A DNA stretch of 64,000 nucleotides from Salisapilia sapeloensis (GCA_023334545.1 JAADVB010000049.1:28092-92091), one strand, 5' to 3'; positions 1 to 10,349 are shown, counted from the first letter of the stretch. Numbers and translations are program-made. The notes: a model not told the origin generated them from the sequence alone.

Positions 1-78
1 GTCCAGACTCTGATTATTAAAACCAACTACCACGAGATCTTCATATACCAAGATGCTGATGACAGTAGCTCTAGGTAA
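1..78 (+). CDS. 3' end of an unidentified gene (partial)
   Basis: The window opens inside an open frame (frame 1) that reads as ordinary protein (QTLIIKTNYHEIF ... DADDSSSR) and stops at TAA 76-78. An alternative is that a donor at 75 splices to about 124 and the protein ends near 162. Too short to assign a family. It is convergent with the MATE gene on the other strand. Inference only: coding-like composition and lack of stops. Confidence 0.35.
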   Translation, partial: VQTLIIKTNYHEIFIYQDADDSSSR

Positions 79-266
79 AAAGGTCTGGAAACTCTTTCGT
101 AAACAACATGAAAGACTCCAAGTAGTCTCTTCACGTCGATGGAGCTTGTTCTTTATCTATAAGAATGAAACTACTACACAAGAGCATGAAATTGAATGAT
201 TTGTTCTTCCGTTTACTTGTACACGCGTACAATATCAATTTCCAGTCTAATCATGTGCCGAAGGAC

Positions 267-1799
267 CTACTCTAACGTCCGTGATTCTGCTTCCGCGGCA
301 AGGGTATCCCACTTCCAGCGGCTCATCAATGTCGTTAACGCACAGAAAGCCGATATGATCGCAGCGCCAATACCAAGCCAAGCACCCTCGACTCCCCATC
401 CCAAGCGGAAGGCAAAGGCGGCGGAGAGTGGCAGACCGATAAAGTAGTACGCGACAAAGTTGACGGTCGCGGCGGCAGTTTGCTCACCAGCACCACGGAA
501 GACACCTTGCGTGACGGTGTTCAGTCCGTCCACGACTTGCAGCGGTGCCCAGATGAGCAAGACTTGGGATGCTAGCTCGATACTATCTGGAGCATTGATG
601 ACAATGCCGGCAATCTCACGGCGGAAGATGCCGAGCAATAGAGACACAATGGCACACATCACAAAGCCTACCCCGATGGAAAGTCTACCAGCAAGCTTAG
701 CGCGCATCGGCCGCTTCGCACCGAGCTGGTTGCCGACACGGACGTTGGCAGCGATGGAAACGCCCATATTGATCATGAAGATGCAGCTAGTACAGTCGAC
801 GACGACAGAGTGAGCACTTAGCGCCAAGACTGCATTTGGGAGCAATCCGACGAGGATGGACAGGATCTCGAAACTCCACCATTCAAGGATGACCATGAGT
901 GCTCCTGGGATACCAAGACGTAGGAAGAGACCGAGGTGTCGCCAAGCATTCTTTAGATCCCACCCATGTCGCCACCATTGCGTCAAGTGCGACGGGTACA
1001 TGTAAAAGTAAGGAATGAGCAAGAGACACATGGCCATGTTGCCCAGGACACGAGAGATCGGTACACCATCAAAGCCGAGAGACGTATGGTAGGTGAGGAG
1101 ATAGCCTCCTACCGTATTGACAATGTTGGACAGCACGATGATGACCACCGGCGGATTGACAATATTTTGTGCTTGGAGGACCCGCCGGAAGATCTCATAG
1201 AGAAACATGAATGGCCATCCGAGGATCGAGATACGAATGTAGCGTTGAGCTAACGCAATGACTTCCGGTTCTTGTCCTAGTGCTACTAAGAGCCCTCCAG
1301 CATTCCAATTAAACAGAAGAAGCGGTGCGACGCAGATGCCAAATGCGAGGATCAAGGCAGTTTGGAAGTAGACACCAATTTGGGCATATCGCTTAGCGCC
1401 GTATGCCTGGGAGCAGAGCGTATCGAGGCCAGTGAAGAGACCAATGATGAGCGAGTAGGCGGTCACATTCATAAACTAGGAGAATGCATGTTAGACTAGT
1501 GACAAGATGGATGGCTGGGACTAGATTGGACACACCGTGACAGAGAGTACAGTGGCATCGACGTAGAGCTGAGTGTTCTCTGTGCCTAAATGTCCAGCTA
1601 GAATACTACACGTAAAGCCTGGTATGAACTCTAGCAGGGACGTTGCGACCACAGGTCCAGCGAGATGAAGTAGCTCTTTGACTTCCAAGGTGACGTCGGC
1701 CGCGTCAAGCGGCGGTTCCTCCAGTGATTTCGTCCGCGAATCGTCGGATGTTTGCACCGGTAGCAAATGCTTGGCCTCTAACTCGGTGCTTTCCACCAT
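267..1799 (-). CDS. MATE family multidrug/toxin efflux transporter
   Basis: Membrane antiporter that exports small organic molecules in exchange for H+ or Na+. Two exons on the minus strand, 1536..1799 and 267..1475, joined in phase 0 over a 60-nt GT-AG intron, give about 490 residues, the usual MATE length. The N-terminal 40 residues are hydrophilic; then multiple hydrophobic helices follow. The family-typical segment GLDTLCSQAYGAKRY lies just after the splice (about residues 102-116), and the second half repeats the MatE fold (FRGAGEQ near residue 415). Start ATG 1799 is the first in frame. Family assignment is strong; substrate cannot be told. Convergent with the partial gene at the left edge and divergent from PRODH. 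Confidence 0.9.
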
Positions 1800-2271
1800 G
1801 GCGTCAAGTATGCAAATAAAAATATGCCAGGCTAGTCGCCACTAGCTCTACCAGTCGTGAATGAAGTTACTTATGGACGCCATTGTATCCATTTAATCAA
1901 ATGAGTCATTAGGTTTCCATCTACCGTATTTATTCCTTTGCATCGTTGAAGTTTCGGAAGTAAGGAAGCTAGAGCATTAGACCGGTATGCAGGTGCTGGA
2001 CGCAGACATGGCGACTGCGCATACGAACATCCGCAGTTGCAACCCATCGATTGGTACCGGATGCACTTCCACTTATATTTCGGATCCAAGTTCTTTTTAT
2101 TCACCGCATTGCTTAATTTCCGCCAATCACATACAAGTTTGCACCCCGCGCTGTCCCCCAACTTCATTTTCAAAGAAGCAACCAGGTGTCCAAGGTGCCT
2201 TTAGGCGCCCGCTCGGTCTCCCCTCGTGAAAGACTCTCCCCGCGTCCACCCGCCACTTATTCTACGTACCC
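1800..2271. other. Intergenic region between divergent MATE and PRODH genes
   Basis: About 470 nt separating two start codons pointing away from each other, so it should hold both promoters. A TCATTTTCA motif at about 2164-2172 resembles an oomycete initiator and would give a PRODH 5' leader of roughly 100 nt. No gene, repeat or RNA recognised. Confidence 0.4.
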
Positions 2272-3972
2272 ATGCTGCGCCGAGCCGTGTCATCGTCGTC
2301 AAGACTGCATCGTCCGATGCAACATTGCAGTCCGCTGCAACATCGTCATTCTCTCCTGCGCGCGAGAACGACGGCTGCTGCGTCCGACGCACAGCAACTA
2401 CAGGATGTGGAGGCGGAGCTGACGCGCGGTAAAGAGATCTCTTTCCGTGACACGGAGAAAATCTTCCGCCACAAGAAAACGTGGGAACTCATGCGAGCCT
2501 ATGCCGTCTTCCGCACGGCACAATTCCAGTGGCTTGTCAACAACAGCCAGCGCCTCATCGACCTGTCGACGAACATTCTCGGAGAAACCATCACGCACAA
2601 AATGCTGCGACTTAGCTACTTTGGCCACTTTTGTGCTGGTGAAGACGCCAACGAGATCCGACCAATGATCGACTCGCTTAGCAAGGCCGGTATTGGCAGT
2701 ATTCTCGACTACGCCGCCGAAGCCGATGTCGAGCAGCCGCGTGACCTGTCAGGTGTGTCTCAGAACCTCGTTACTGCCCGTACGTACGAGTACGAGGATG
2801 AAGCGACGTGCGATGCCAACGCTGCCATTGCTCGTCAAGCTATCATTGACTCGGGTTCAACGGCTTCTCCTGGTGACCCAGCGTTTGTTGCTATTAAATG
2901 TACTGCATTGGGTAAGCCCGAGCTTTTGATGCGCATGACGTCGATCATTGTGCGTTCTCAAATGCTTTTCCACTCGCTCGAAGGTCCCAACCTCAGTCGC
3001 TCGAAGAACCAGTACATTGACAAGCTCGTGGACTACGGTTCCCTCAGCGCTGGTATCAGCAATGCTGGCGTTGCGATGGAAGAAGAGGAAATCAGAAAGC
3101 TATTTGACGAAATTGACTCCACGAAAGACGGCGTCATCGACTTTGTCGAGTGGGTCAGTTACCTTGACCCAGTCGAACTGACGATGGGTCCTCTCACGCA
3201 GTTCATTGACGAGGAACCATTGAACGATCGTGAAAAGGTGCAACTTCGCAACATGTTCCGTCGATTGGAAGTGCTGGCGAACGAAGCGGCCGAGCACGGC
3301 GTCAAGCTCATGGTCGATGCCGAGCAGACGTACATGCAGCCAGCTATTGACCACGTGACGCTCAACCTCCAGCGTCAGTACAACCGCAACGGTAACGATG
3401 TGATTTACAACACGGTGCAGTGCTACCTAAAGATCTCGTCCCACCGCCTGGACATTGACTTGGAGCGTGCGCGTCGTGAGGGCTGGAAGTACGCAGCCAA
3501 GCTTGTGCGTGGCGCTTACATGGTGCAAGAACGCAAGCGTGCGCTTGACCGCGGATACGCTGACCCGATTCACGACACGATTGAAGACACGCACGCGAAC
3601 TACAACGCTCTCGTCGAGAAGCTTTTGCGTCAGAACCACCTCGCAAGCTTCATGGTGGCGTCTCACAACGAAAACTCCGTTAAGACTACCGTCCAGTTGA
3701 TGGATGAGCTCCAGATCAACCGTCGGGAAGGTGGCGTGTACTTTGGACAGCTTCTCGGCATGTGCGACAACCTGTCCTACACACTTGGTGACGAAAACTA
3801 CCGCGTTTTCAAGTACGTTCCGTATGGCCCGATTCAAGAAGTGCTGCCATACTTGATTCGCCGCGCGCAAGAGAACGCCGGCCTCATGGGTGGCGCGACG
3901 AAAGAAATTGATCTGTTAACGACCGAGATTCGACGTCGTCTCTCTGGCAACAAGAAGCTCCAATCTGCGTAA
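2272..3972 (+). CDS. PRODH: Proline dehydrogenase, mitochondrial, with internal EF-hand
   Basis: FAD enzyme of the mitochondrial inner membrane that oxidises L-proline to pyrroline-5-carboxylate, feeding electrons to the respiratory chain. Single exon, 566 residues. The N-terminal 40 residues are rich in Arg, Ser and Ala with almost no acids (MLRRAVSSSSRLHR), as expected for a mitochondrial presequence. The ProDH barrel is split around one canonical EF-hand loop (DSTKDGVIDFVE, about residues 279-290), as in animal and several protist enzymes, suggesting Ca2+ sensing. The C-terminal RRAQEN (about 530) is the conserved proline carboxylate-binding helix. Start ATG 2272 is chosen because it begins the presequence. 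Codon use is GC-rich at third positions, suggesting good expression. Confidence 0.95.
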   Translation: MLRRAVSSSSRLHRPMQHCSPLQHRHSLLRARTTAAASDAQQLQDVEAELTRGKEISFRDTEKIFRHKKTWELMRAYAVFRTAQFQWLVNNSQRLIDLSTNILGETITHKMLRLSYFGHFCAGEDANEIRPMIDSLSKAGIGSILDYAAEADVEQPRDLSGVSQNLVTARTYEYEDEATCDANAAIARQAIIDSGSTASPGDPAFVAIKCTALGKPELLMRMTSIIVRSQMLFHSLEGPNLSRSKNQYIDKLVDYGSLSAGISNAGVAMEEEEIRKLFDEIDSTKDGVIDFVEWVSYLDPVELTMGPLTQFIDEEPLNDREKVQLRNMFRRLEVLANEAAEHGVKLMVDAEQTYMQPAIDHVTLNLQRQYNRNGNDVIYNTVQCYLKISSHRLDIDLERARREGWKYAAKLVRGAYMVQERKRALDRGYADPIHDTIEDTHANYNALVEKLLRQNHLASFMVASHNENSVKTTVQLMDELQINRREGGVYFGQLLGMCDNLSYTLGDENYRVFKYVPYGPIQEVLPYLIRRAQENAGLMGGATKEIDLLTTEIRRRLSGNKKLQSA

Positions 3973-4008
3973 CCATGCCATTGGCACGCAGAAAGCAAAG
4001 AAAGACGA

Positions 4009-5045
4009 GTGCCGTTTTCGATAGAAAAGAAAGAAGTAGATTTACATATTTCCCAGTTTCTTTTTGAAGAAATAGATGTGCTACAAACCGATATCCATAA
4101 TCTAGTTGCTTGCTTTTCGGATGACATGGAGCCTCCGTCTATGAAAAAGCTGATTCCATCGAGATACTTGCGTACGTCTGAATTTATTCGTATGCGATCT
4201 GCTCTCTAGTTTTAGTGGCGATGAGCTCCAGTCATTCGATCTATCGACGACACGTTGAAGTAGCTTTGTCGTCTACAGTTTGCTCCGTCTATATCGATGC
4301 GAGATAGATGCATGTGGCTTGAAACGCGCGTCCGTAAACATCGTGTGACTGAGTACGTTACGTAGGGCTTCACTACGAAAGATCTGGTTCGACCAGGTGA
4401 CCCATTCACTTCAACACTGCTGCTTTCATGGATCGAGGACCACTCTATCCTACTCCATCAGACGATGTCAATCGAGATGAAGGAGCTTTGTGCTATTCCA
4501 CATTTGAAGCAAGAAGAACTCGATCGTAGGTATAGTGTGCATTATAATGAAGAAGCTGACAGTCATCTTATCAGATACGTTTGCCTACGAAGTCTGTGAT
4601 ATAATGGCATGTAGCAGATCGTACGAGATTCTAGCAAAATTGTTTAATCCCCGCCATATTTGTCTGGAAATGTAGACCTAGATGTTGTTTACCTCGAACT
4701 AGCTTCAAGTCCAGCGTTTTTGGCAGTACAAGGAGCCAAGGGACAGAGTAAGCTATCGTAAAAGCCGAGGTGGAAATGTTGTAGAATGAAACAGACGGGA
4801 AGTGAACGATCGACAGGAACGGAACACGCGATGCACGGGAAGTGTTCGCGAGACGTTGCTGAACGCATCCTTTCAAATCGAAAAGCAAGGAATCGGTGGA
4901 TCGTGATGATTTGCCAAGTCTCATCAGAGTCAGTTGCGACGCTTGTCTAGTCGCCGATTACGATGTCCTTCGAGAAACTGAATGCGATGATGACGTTATG
5001 CCAATCTACCAAGGTTCTCATCAAAGGCATCGTGTTGCTGTATGA
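4009..5045 (+). pseudogene. Cryptic multi-exon coding stretch, tentatively Rad1-like (9-1-1 clamp), apparently 5'-truncated
   Basis: No long ORF exists here, but a chain of short plus-strand segments without stops can be joined at GT-AG sites: about 4009..4171, 4216..4270s, 4366..4525, 4575..4610, 4676..4757, from 4795, and a last segment ending at TGA 5043-5045. Junctions 4525/4575 and 4610/4676 keep phase and create a continuous strand-helix pattern (DVVYLELASSPAFLAVQG) that resembles the second half of Rad1, the checkpoint clamp subunit. The first segment resembles the Rad1 inter-strand region, yet about 80 N-terminal residues are missing because the PRODH stop lies just upstream; the only in-frame ATG is 4126. 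Junctions near 4280 and 4880 are ambiguous. It may be a real gene with short introns, or a decayed copy. Family call is weak. Confidence 0.4.
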
Positions 5046-5480
5046 TTAGATCACCACAACACGACAAGGCAGATTAAAACCCCACAAGGTTCATTCGTAG
5101 TAGAATAAGAAGAGTGCTCTCTGGTCGGAGATAAAGATTTATTTAGATGTTTCCACGAGTGAATCCTTTCAAGTTTGTAATGGTAAGTCATCCGTACCAC
5201 TGGAATAGTTTAGGTAAGAAGCAAAGCTATTACTTGAACGTATGTACAAGGACAGCAAGAAATGTCCGAGAAAGAAATGTAATAGCTCCAATCACCATCA
5301 TCTAGCTCTTCATCAATACAAATGTGGGCCCTGGACCGTGCTCTACATCCTAAATCAAAGTGCCCATAAGCAATAAAAACTCAAAAGTACCGATTGTCTT
5401 AGACCTTTCGTTATGCACGATCAATCCTCTTCAGAGGACCACACCTCTTCCAAACAATATCAAGCTCAACCAACAAGCAC
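5046..5480. other. Intergenic region, nothing recognised
   Basis: About 435 AT-rich nucleotides between the cryptic Rad1-like stretch and the 3' end of the MULE-derived gene (tail to tail). Probably 3' UTRs; no ORF, repeat or structured RNA recognised. Confidence 0.4.
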
Positions 5481-7175
5481 TCAAATCTCTTGGGCTGATA
5501 CGCTCTTGTCTTCGGCAATCTTGGTTCGTTTCGCACTCGGATCTTCTTCCAACTTCATAAACTCAGTCGCAGTGCCCAGAACCTCTGGCTCCTCTCGCTG
5601 CTTGCACGTCCTCTTGTTATGACCTTTAACGCCACACACGCTGCAACGCAGCTTGGAGCCTTTCGCAGACCCAGGCGTTTGCGTCATCTGTGCCACCTTC
5701 CGAGGTCTACCTCTGCTCACAACCACCGGAAACGGTTTCGTACTCTGGTCGCTCTCAACACGCTCCACATCCACAGGTGTGACACGACCTGCATACAGTG
5801 TCTGGAGCGTCGTCAAGAGGAACATGGGCGGGATACCTGCCTGCGTCGACTCTGTATTAGCATTCAGAGCCATGTACACATGCAAACAAGGAAAGTGAGA
5901 TGCATCGTACTCGCCACAAGAGCACGTCTTGAGCGCAATGTCCACGACTCGTTGCCTACCAGTCGCTTGTTCAATCACTTCAAACTTACTTTCATCCACC
6001 TGTGCGACGCTGTAGCCTGGTGCTTGGATTTGATACTCCTTCAATCGCTGCTGATACTCCTCTGGGTACTCCGTTCCAGTCTGAGCATACTTTTTCGAGC
6101 GAAGGAAGAGAAGACGAGCTACGCGCGAGATCCAGGACACAAAGAACATGAGAGGAGACTTGTCACAAATCGATTCGAGAAAAACGAGGAACGAGCCGTC
6201 GGTCGCATCGTCATTCGCTTCTGACGTAAGGAAGAGCTCCGTCTTGTTCGAGACGCTGACGGCCGGATACTCTCGAGAGATAGCGGCATCCAACACACCT
6301 CCTCGATTGTGCACGATCGAAAGCTGCCCGTCCAATCCGTTCAGCGCCGCTTCTTTCAGTTCACGCAAGAAGAAGTTCCAATTCGCTTCGTTCTCTTCAC
6401 TAACAACCGCCAGTGCGATTGGAACGTGGTTACGCATCGCATCTTGTGTGATAGCAGACAGCACGATGCCACCAAAGCTCGAGGTCAGTCGGAACATGCT
6501 CAAGAGTACACTCGAGCGGCAGTATCGAACACTCTCTTGCAACGCACTCGGACATAAGAACGCTCTCGCCATCACACTACCTTCTCCTTGCTCCTCTGTG
6601 TCGAACGCAATGCGACTACCCGGATTCTCCCTTTCAAACGCCTCCAAGTAGCCTTGTACACGCGAGAAGGATGTGCTTTCATCCTGCTTGAGCTCCCTCC
6701 GATATGCCTTGAGAGCCCTCCAAGCCGTCAAGTAGTTGGCTGACAGACCGAATTGCTCCCTAATCAAGTCAGCCATGTCCTTTGGTGTCACGTCCGTGCC
6801 GGGCAAGTACGGTCGCGTCGCCTCCATGAGAGCTGAGGCAGACAGAAGCTTTGCATTCGACTGCACGGCGGTACAATTCGGCGAGTGCTCGAGGTTCACT
6901 CGTACGACATAGACCCGTCCATCCGCTCGTTGCGTCCCTGTCACGTAGAATGGGCATAGTTCTTCCGAAGGAACTCCCTGCTGCTTCATGGATTTCCACA
7001 TCGGGCACCGTGCATCGAGACGTTTCGGACTACTGTGGTTGACATGGTATGGCGTATTATAGCGCACCGAGATGACCTTGAGATCCTTTCGTAGTTCCCC
7101 CATATTCGCATAACTTTCCTGGAAAGGAGGCTGCGGCGCTGGCAGTCTCCGATTCCGCTTCCGAACTTCTTCCAT
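5481..7175 (-). CDS. MULE (Mutator-like) transposase-derived zinc-finger protein, predicted catalytically inactive
   Basis: Single exon of 564 residues from ATG 7175; an in-frame upstream ATG at 7256 would add 27 hydrophobic residues and is less likely. Order of parts: an N-terminal zinc-binding MudR/FAR1-like region ending HSPNC (about 125); a transposase core with the MULE-typical block VSEENEANWNFFL; a SWIM zinc finger CSCGEYDASHFPCLH (about 415-430); and a C-terminal CCHC knuckle CSVCGVKGHNKRTC (about 508-521). The first catalytic Asp (normally in DGT) is replaced by Ser in LLSMFRLTS, and the second (normally SD) reads HNRGG, so the DDE triad looks lost while the folds are intact. No terminal inverted repeats seen. 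It looks like a domesticated DNA-binding protein, as FAR1 is in plants. Confidence 0.8.
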   Translation of the reverse strand: MEEVRKRNRRLPAPQPPFQESYANMGELRKDLKVISVRYNTPYHVNHSSPKRLDARCPMWKSMKQQGVPSEELCPFYVTGTQRADGRVYVVRVNLEHSPNCTAVQSNAKLLSASALMEATRPYLPGTDVTPKDMADLIREQFGLSANYLTAWRALKAYRRELKQDESTSFSRVQGYLEAFERENPGSRIAFDTEEQGEGSVMARAFLCPSALQESVRYCRSSVLLSMFRLTSSFGGIVLSAITQDAMRNHVPIALAVVSEENEANWNFFLRELKEAALNGLDGQLSIVHNRGGVLDAAISREYPAVSVSNKTELFLTSEANDDATDGSFLVFLESICDKSPLMFFVSWISRVARLLFLRSKKYAQTGTEYPEEYQQRLKEYQIQAPGYSVAQVDESKFEVIEQATGRQRVVDIALKTCSCGEYDASHFPCLHVYMALNANTESTQAGIPPMFLLTTLQTLYAGRVTPVDVERVESDQSTKPFPVVVSRGRPRKVAQMTQTPGSAKGSKLRCSVCGVKGHNKRTCKQREEPEVLGTATEFMKLEEDPSAKRTKIAEDKSVSAQEI

Positions 7176-7430
7176 ATCGAGAATAGAAACGCTTGATTTG
7201 TGGCCAAAAAGGGAGAATTGAAAAACTAACCGGATACACAACGTCATAAAGAACAAAAATGAGCGCCCGACAGGATGCCGCGAGCGACGCCGCGAGCCAC
7301 CACAGTCGAAGCAGCAGTGCGAGCAGTGGCGTACACCCGAACGTCCATTCGGGTACCTATCTACCCTTACATTCGACAGGCACCGTAGACTAAATAGTAG
7401 ACATTAGGACGGTACTCGCCGTCGACGAGC
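7176..7430. promoter_or_regulatory. Divergent promoter region of the MULE-derived and EDC4 genes
   Basis: 255 nt between divergent starts. It contains an inverted repeat at about 7331-7356: CCCGAA and TTCGGG arms with GTAC flanks around the spacer cgtcca, a possible protein-binding site. The function is inferred only from position. Confidence 0.35.
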
Positions 7431-10349
7431 ATGGGACCGGATATGGCCCACTCTGGCAATCCTTTGCACCAACTTCTCCACCCCCAAGCCCAGCACGGAT
7501 ACGGTCCACCGCCTCCGCCAATGCCCAATCAGCCGCCGCCACCGTCCGCGCAGCAGTTCATGCAGCAGTTCATGAACAACCACGCAAGCGGTCCGATGCG
7601 TTCGATGCCGTACAACCCTCCTCTTCCTCCGATGCCCCACCCGGTCATGCATCCTGCCTACCAGCAGCAGCCACGTCCAGCCAACGGCATCCACTCTGCT
7701 TCTTCATCTCCCCAAGCCAACAGCTTTGCGAGTGCCAACCCGGCTCCTCCCAGTGCCAGTACGCTGTCGCAGCCAGGCACGGCATCTAGCTCGAGTCTAG
7801 CTGCGACGAATGGTCCGACGGAGCGTCCTGGAACGCCAATCTCGGGAGAAGATGTCGAGTACATGCCGCAGCATGATGACGGGGAAGAAGCGAGTCAGGC
7901 GCTGGAAGTCACGCCGATCACGCTATACAACTCGGAGCGTGCGTCTCAACATGGAAACCTCCTGGCTGTGAACGACAAGTTCATCTCGTATCCCATCCGT
8001 AACGGACTTATTCGTGTCATCAGTCAAAACGCTGTTGACCGACTGCTCTTGCGTCATCACGAACACCAATCCGTGACGGAACTCGCCTTCTTCCCTGGAC
8101 GAAGCGACCTCCTGCTCTCCGCGAGTACTGGCAATCGCATCGCAGTGTGGGAAATCCGTAGCGAACCAACTGTCTCGCGTGAACTCCGGAAGACGATCCG
8201 GTCGTCGGCGCAACGTGTCAAGTGGCATCCGACGGATCCGAACCGCATCGCGATTGTCGACGGAAGTGTCGTGTATATCCTTAACCTCTCGGCCGTCGGT
8301 GCAGAAGAAGAAGAAGACGATGACTTGAGTGAAATCAGCGTCGTGTGCGCCGATCCGTCGTCTTCGGCCTTTATCAATGACGTAGCCTTCTCTCCTGATG
8401 GAGCTTACCTCATTGCTGCGAACGCAGACGGCGTGGTACATGTCTATGGTGGCATTGAAGATCAGGCTGAAGGTGAACGTGCTGAGATAATGCACAGCTT
8501 TGAGCCGTTCGATGGCGAAGAAGTCAACTCGGTGCTCTTCTACAAGCAAAATCTATCGAACGCACCTCTTGGTTTACTCGTGGCAGGTGACGACAATCGT
8601 AAATTGTCGCTCTGGAGCTCTCCACTAGACGATACGACTACACCGCTTTGCTCTCAGACCGTCACAATCAATGATAATCACGTCGAGAGCGCTCCGTTGG
8701 ACATCGTACTCGACCCGACGCAGCAATTCCTTCTCTTGGCAGACAGAACCAAGCCGCGTCTATATGTGCTGCATCTAGCGTCCGACAACGCTGGCAGATC
8801 CTTTGATAATATTGTCGAGTTCGTGCTCGCCTACCCAGTGCTGTCCATGGCAGCGATCTGCCACGACGAAAACAGTCCGCCGAACACACGCATGTCTTCC
8901 CAAGACCTCGCGGGACTCTCCATCCAGCTGTACTGTGTCCAGACACAAGCTATTCAGCGATACAACGTCTACGCGAGCAACTGCTACGTGCCCCCACTCC
9001 CAGCGCAACCTGCTGCAGACGACTCATCTCACGCCGGCAACAGCTTCGGACAGACCGTCGGTGCCACGACGAACGAAGGTGAGCGGTCCTACCAAACGCC
9101 TGCCGAGTCTCCTGAAGCTCACGTGTCCGACGTGGATGCATCCGAGCCTCTTCTCCCTACTGAAAGCGTCACGTCAGAGGATACGCCGATGCTCGCTTCT
9201 CGTTCCTACACACGTAGCTCCCCGTCGTCGTCTGTTCGGGCCATGCAGGACGATTCGAGTCTCCCGTACGAACCATCGTTGGATGGAATCGATAGTGAAG
9301 GTCAACAGGCACTGCTGTCGTACCTCCGTCGCATGGAAGCAGCCCAGACACAGCGTGATGAGCAGCTAAAGGAGCAGATGCGTCAGTTCGGCCAAGGTCT
9401 AAATGCTCAAGTCTCGTCGCTCGTGGCGACGCAAGTGGAGAAGACCATCCAGAGACAACTGCAGTCGGTCCTAGTGCCTGCCATGGGCCGCATCGTCCTC
9501 CACACCATGGAGCACAACTTTATGAAGCCTGTGCAGACGGGATTCCAACAAGTGATTGCTGAAAAGCTACTTCCAGACATGGAAACCAAGCTCAAGGACG
9601 CACTGGCGACTTCCTTACCGGAAGAAGTGTCTAGTAGTATGGATCAAGTGGTGGAACGCATGGCTGATGACGTGCGGGAACCTGTGCGTAACGCTTTCCG
9701 CGAGTGTTTCCGCCAGCATATCATCCCGTCGTTTGAAGCTGCGACGCAAAAGATGTTTGAACAGATCGATCGGTCCGTCGCGAGTCACACTGCGAATGGA
9801 AATACTAGTCAGAGCGTCTCGGGACAATTGCAGTATCTCATTGATGCAGTTGACAACCTGACGCAACGTGTGGATGAATTCTCGGAACAAGCGGAAGGTG
9901 GGAACTTTGCAGCAGGTGCTGGGAGTGCGAGGGAAGTCCAATTTGAACAACAGAAGACGAAAATCCAGACACTCTTGGATCAAAACGAGTTTGAAGAAGC
10001 ATTTAAACTGGCGCTAGGAGAGCAGGACGTCGAACTCGTCGCTTTTGCTTGCAAGCAGACGGATCCACGCGTCGTCTTGAACTCGAGACCGCCCAAGCTG
10101 TCGCAAATGCTCGTGCTGTGTCTCGTGCAGCAACTCGGCGCTGACTTGAGAAACGACGTGTCGCTTAAGCTCCATTGGTTGCGTGAATCTCTACTAGTGA
10201 TGAATCAACGGGATGCATCTATCGCTGGGTTTGTCGTCAGCGTCCTCCAAGAGCTACGCACGAGTCTCGGGAACGTGCCGGAAGAAGCGCGTGACTCGCA
10301 GTACATGCTGCTGCACCACATTTTGAATTCCATGCTCAGTTCGAGTTAA
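7431..10349 (+). CDS. EDC4: Enhancer of mRNA decapping 4 (EDC4 / Ge-1 / Varicose) homologue
   Basis: Scaffold of the mRNA decapping complex in cytoplasmic P-bodies, bridging Dcp2 and Xrn1. Single exon, 972 residues. The first 130 residues are low-complexity Pro/Gln/Met. A WD40 beta-propeller follows (about 160-510; FINDVAFSPDGAYLIAANADG is one blade). A Ser-rich linker with SP sites (540-620) leads to a long amphipathic helix region (about 630-830), and the C-terminal helical domain (about 850-970) matches the Ge-1 C-terminus (FEEAFKLALGEQDVELVAFAC). Domain order and length fit the family; human EDC4 is longer. Start ATG 7431; a second Met lies three codons on. Divergent from the MULE-derived gene. 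Confidence 0.9.
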   Translation: MGPDMAHSGNPLHQLLHPQAQHGYGPPPPPMPNQPPPPSAQQFMQQFMNNHASGPMRSMPYNPPLPPMPHPVMHPAYQQQPRPANGIHSASSSPQANSFASANPAPPSASTLSQPGTASSSSLAATNGPTERPGTPISGEDVEYMPQHDDGEEASQALEVTPITLYNSERASQHGNLLAVNDKFISYPIRNGLIRVISQNAVDRLLLRHHEHQSVTELAFFPGRSDLLLSASTGNRIAVWEIRSEPTVSRELRKTIRSSAQRVKWHPTDPNRIAIVDGSVVYILNLSAVGAEEEEDDDLSEISVVCADPSSSAFINDVAFSPDGAYLIAANADGVVHVYGGIEDQAEGERAEIMHSFEPFDGEEVNSVLFYKQNLSNAPLGLLVAGDDNRKLSLWSSPLDDTTTPLCSQTVTINDNHVESAPLDIVLDPTQQFLLLADRTKPRLYVLHLASDNAGRSFDNIVEFVLAYPVLSMAAICHDENSPPNTRMSSQDLAGLSIQLYCVQTQAIQRYNVYASNCYVPPLPAQPAADDSSHAGNSFGQTVGATTNEGERSYQTPAESPEAHVSDVDASEPLLPTESVTSEDTPMLASRSYTRSSPSSSVRAMQDDSSLPYEPSLDGIDSEGQQALLSYLRRMEAAQTQRDEQLKEQMRQFGQGLNAQVSSLVATQVEKTIQRQLQSVLVPAMGRIVLHTMEHNFMKPVQTGFQQVIAEKLLPDMETKLKDALATSLPEEVSSSMDQVVERMADDVREPVRNAFRECFRQHIIPSFEAATQKMFEQIDRSVASHTANGNTSQSVSGQLQYLIDAVDNLTQRVDEFSEQAEGGNFAAGAGSAREVQFEQQKTKIQTLLDQNEFEEAFKLALGEQDVELVAFACKQTDPRVVLNSRPPKLSQMLVLCLVQQLGADLRNDVSLKLHWLRESLLVMNQRDASIAGFVVSVLQELRTSLGNVPEEARDSQYMLLHHILNSMLSSS

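Noticed and set aside
4631-4924. 97-codon minus-strand ORF starting at ATG 4924
   Set aside because: It is antisense to the Rad1-like plus-strand segments and shows no domain pattern; treated as a shadow.
7176-7256. 27-residue N-terminal extension of the MULE-derived protein
   Set aside because: Hydrophobic and unlike the charged N-terminus of the family; the Met at 7175 starts a sensible basic sequence.
8803-9369. Long alternative-frame ORFs inside EDC4, PRODH and transketolase
   Set aside because: They are shadows produced by GC-biased codon use of the true genes.
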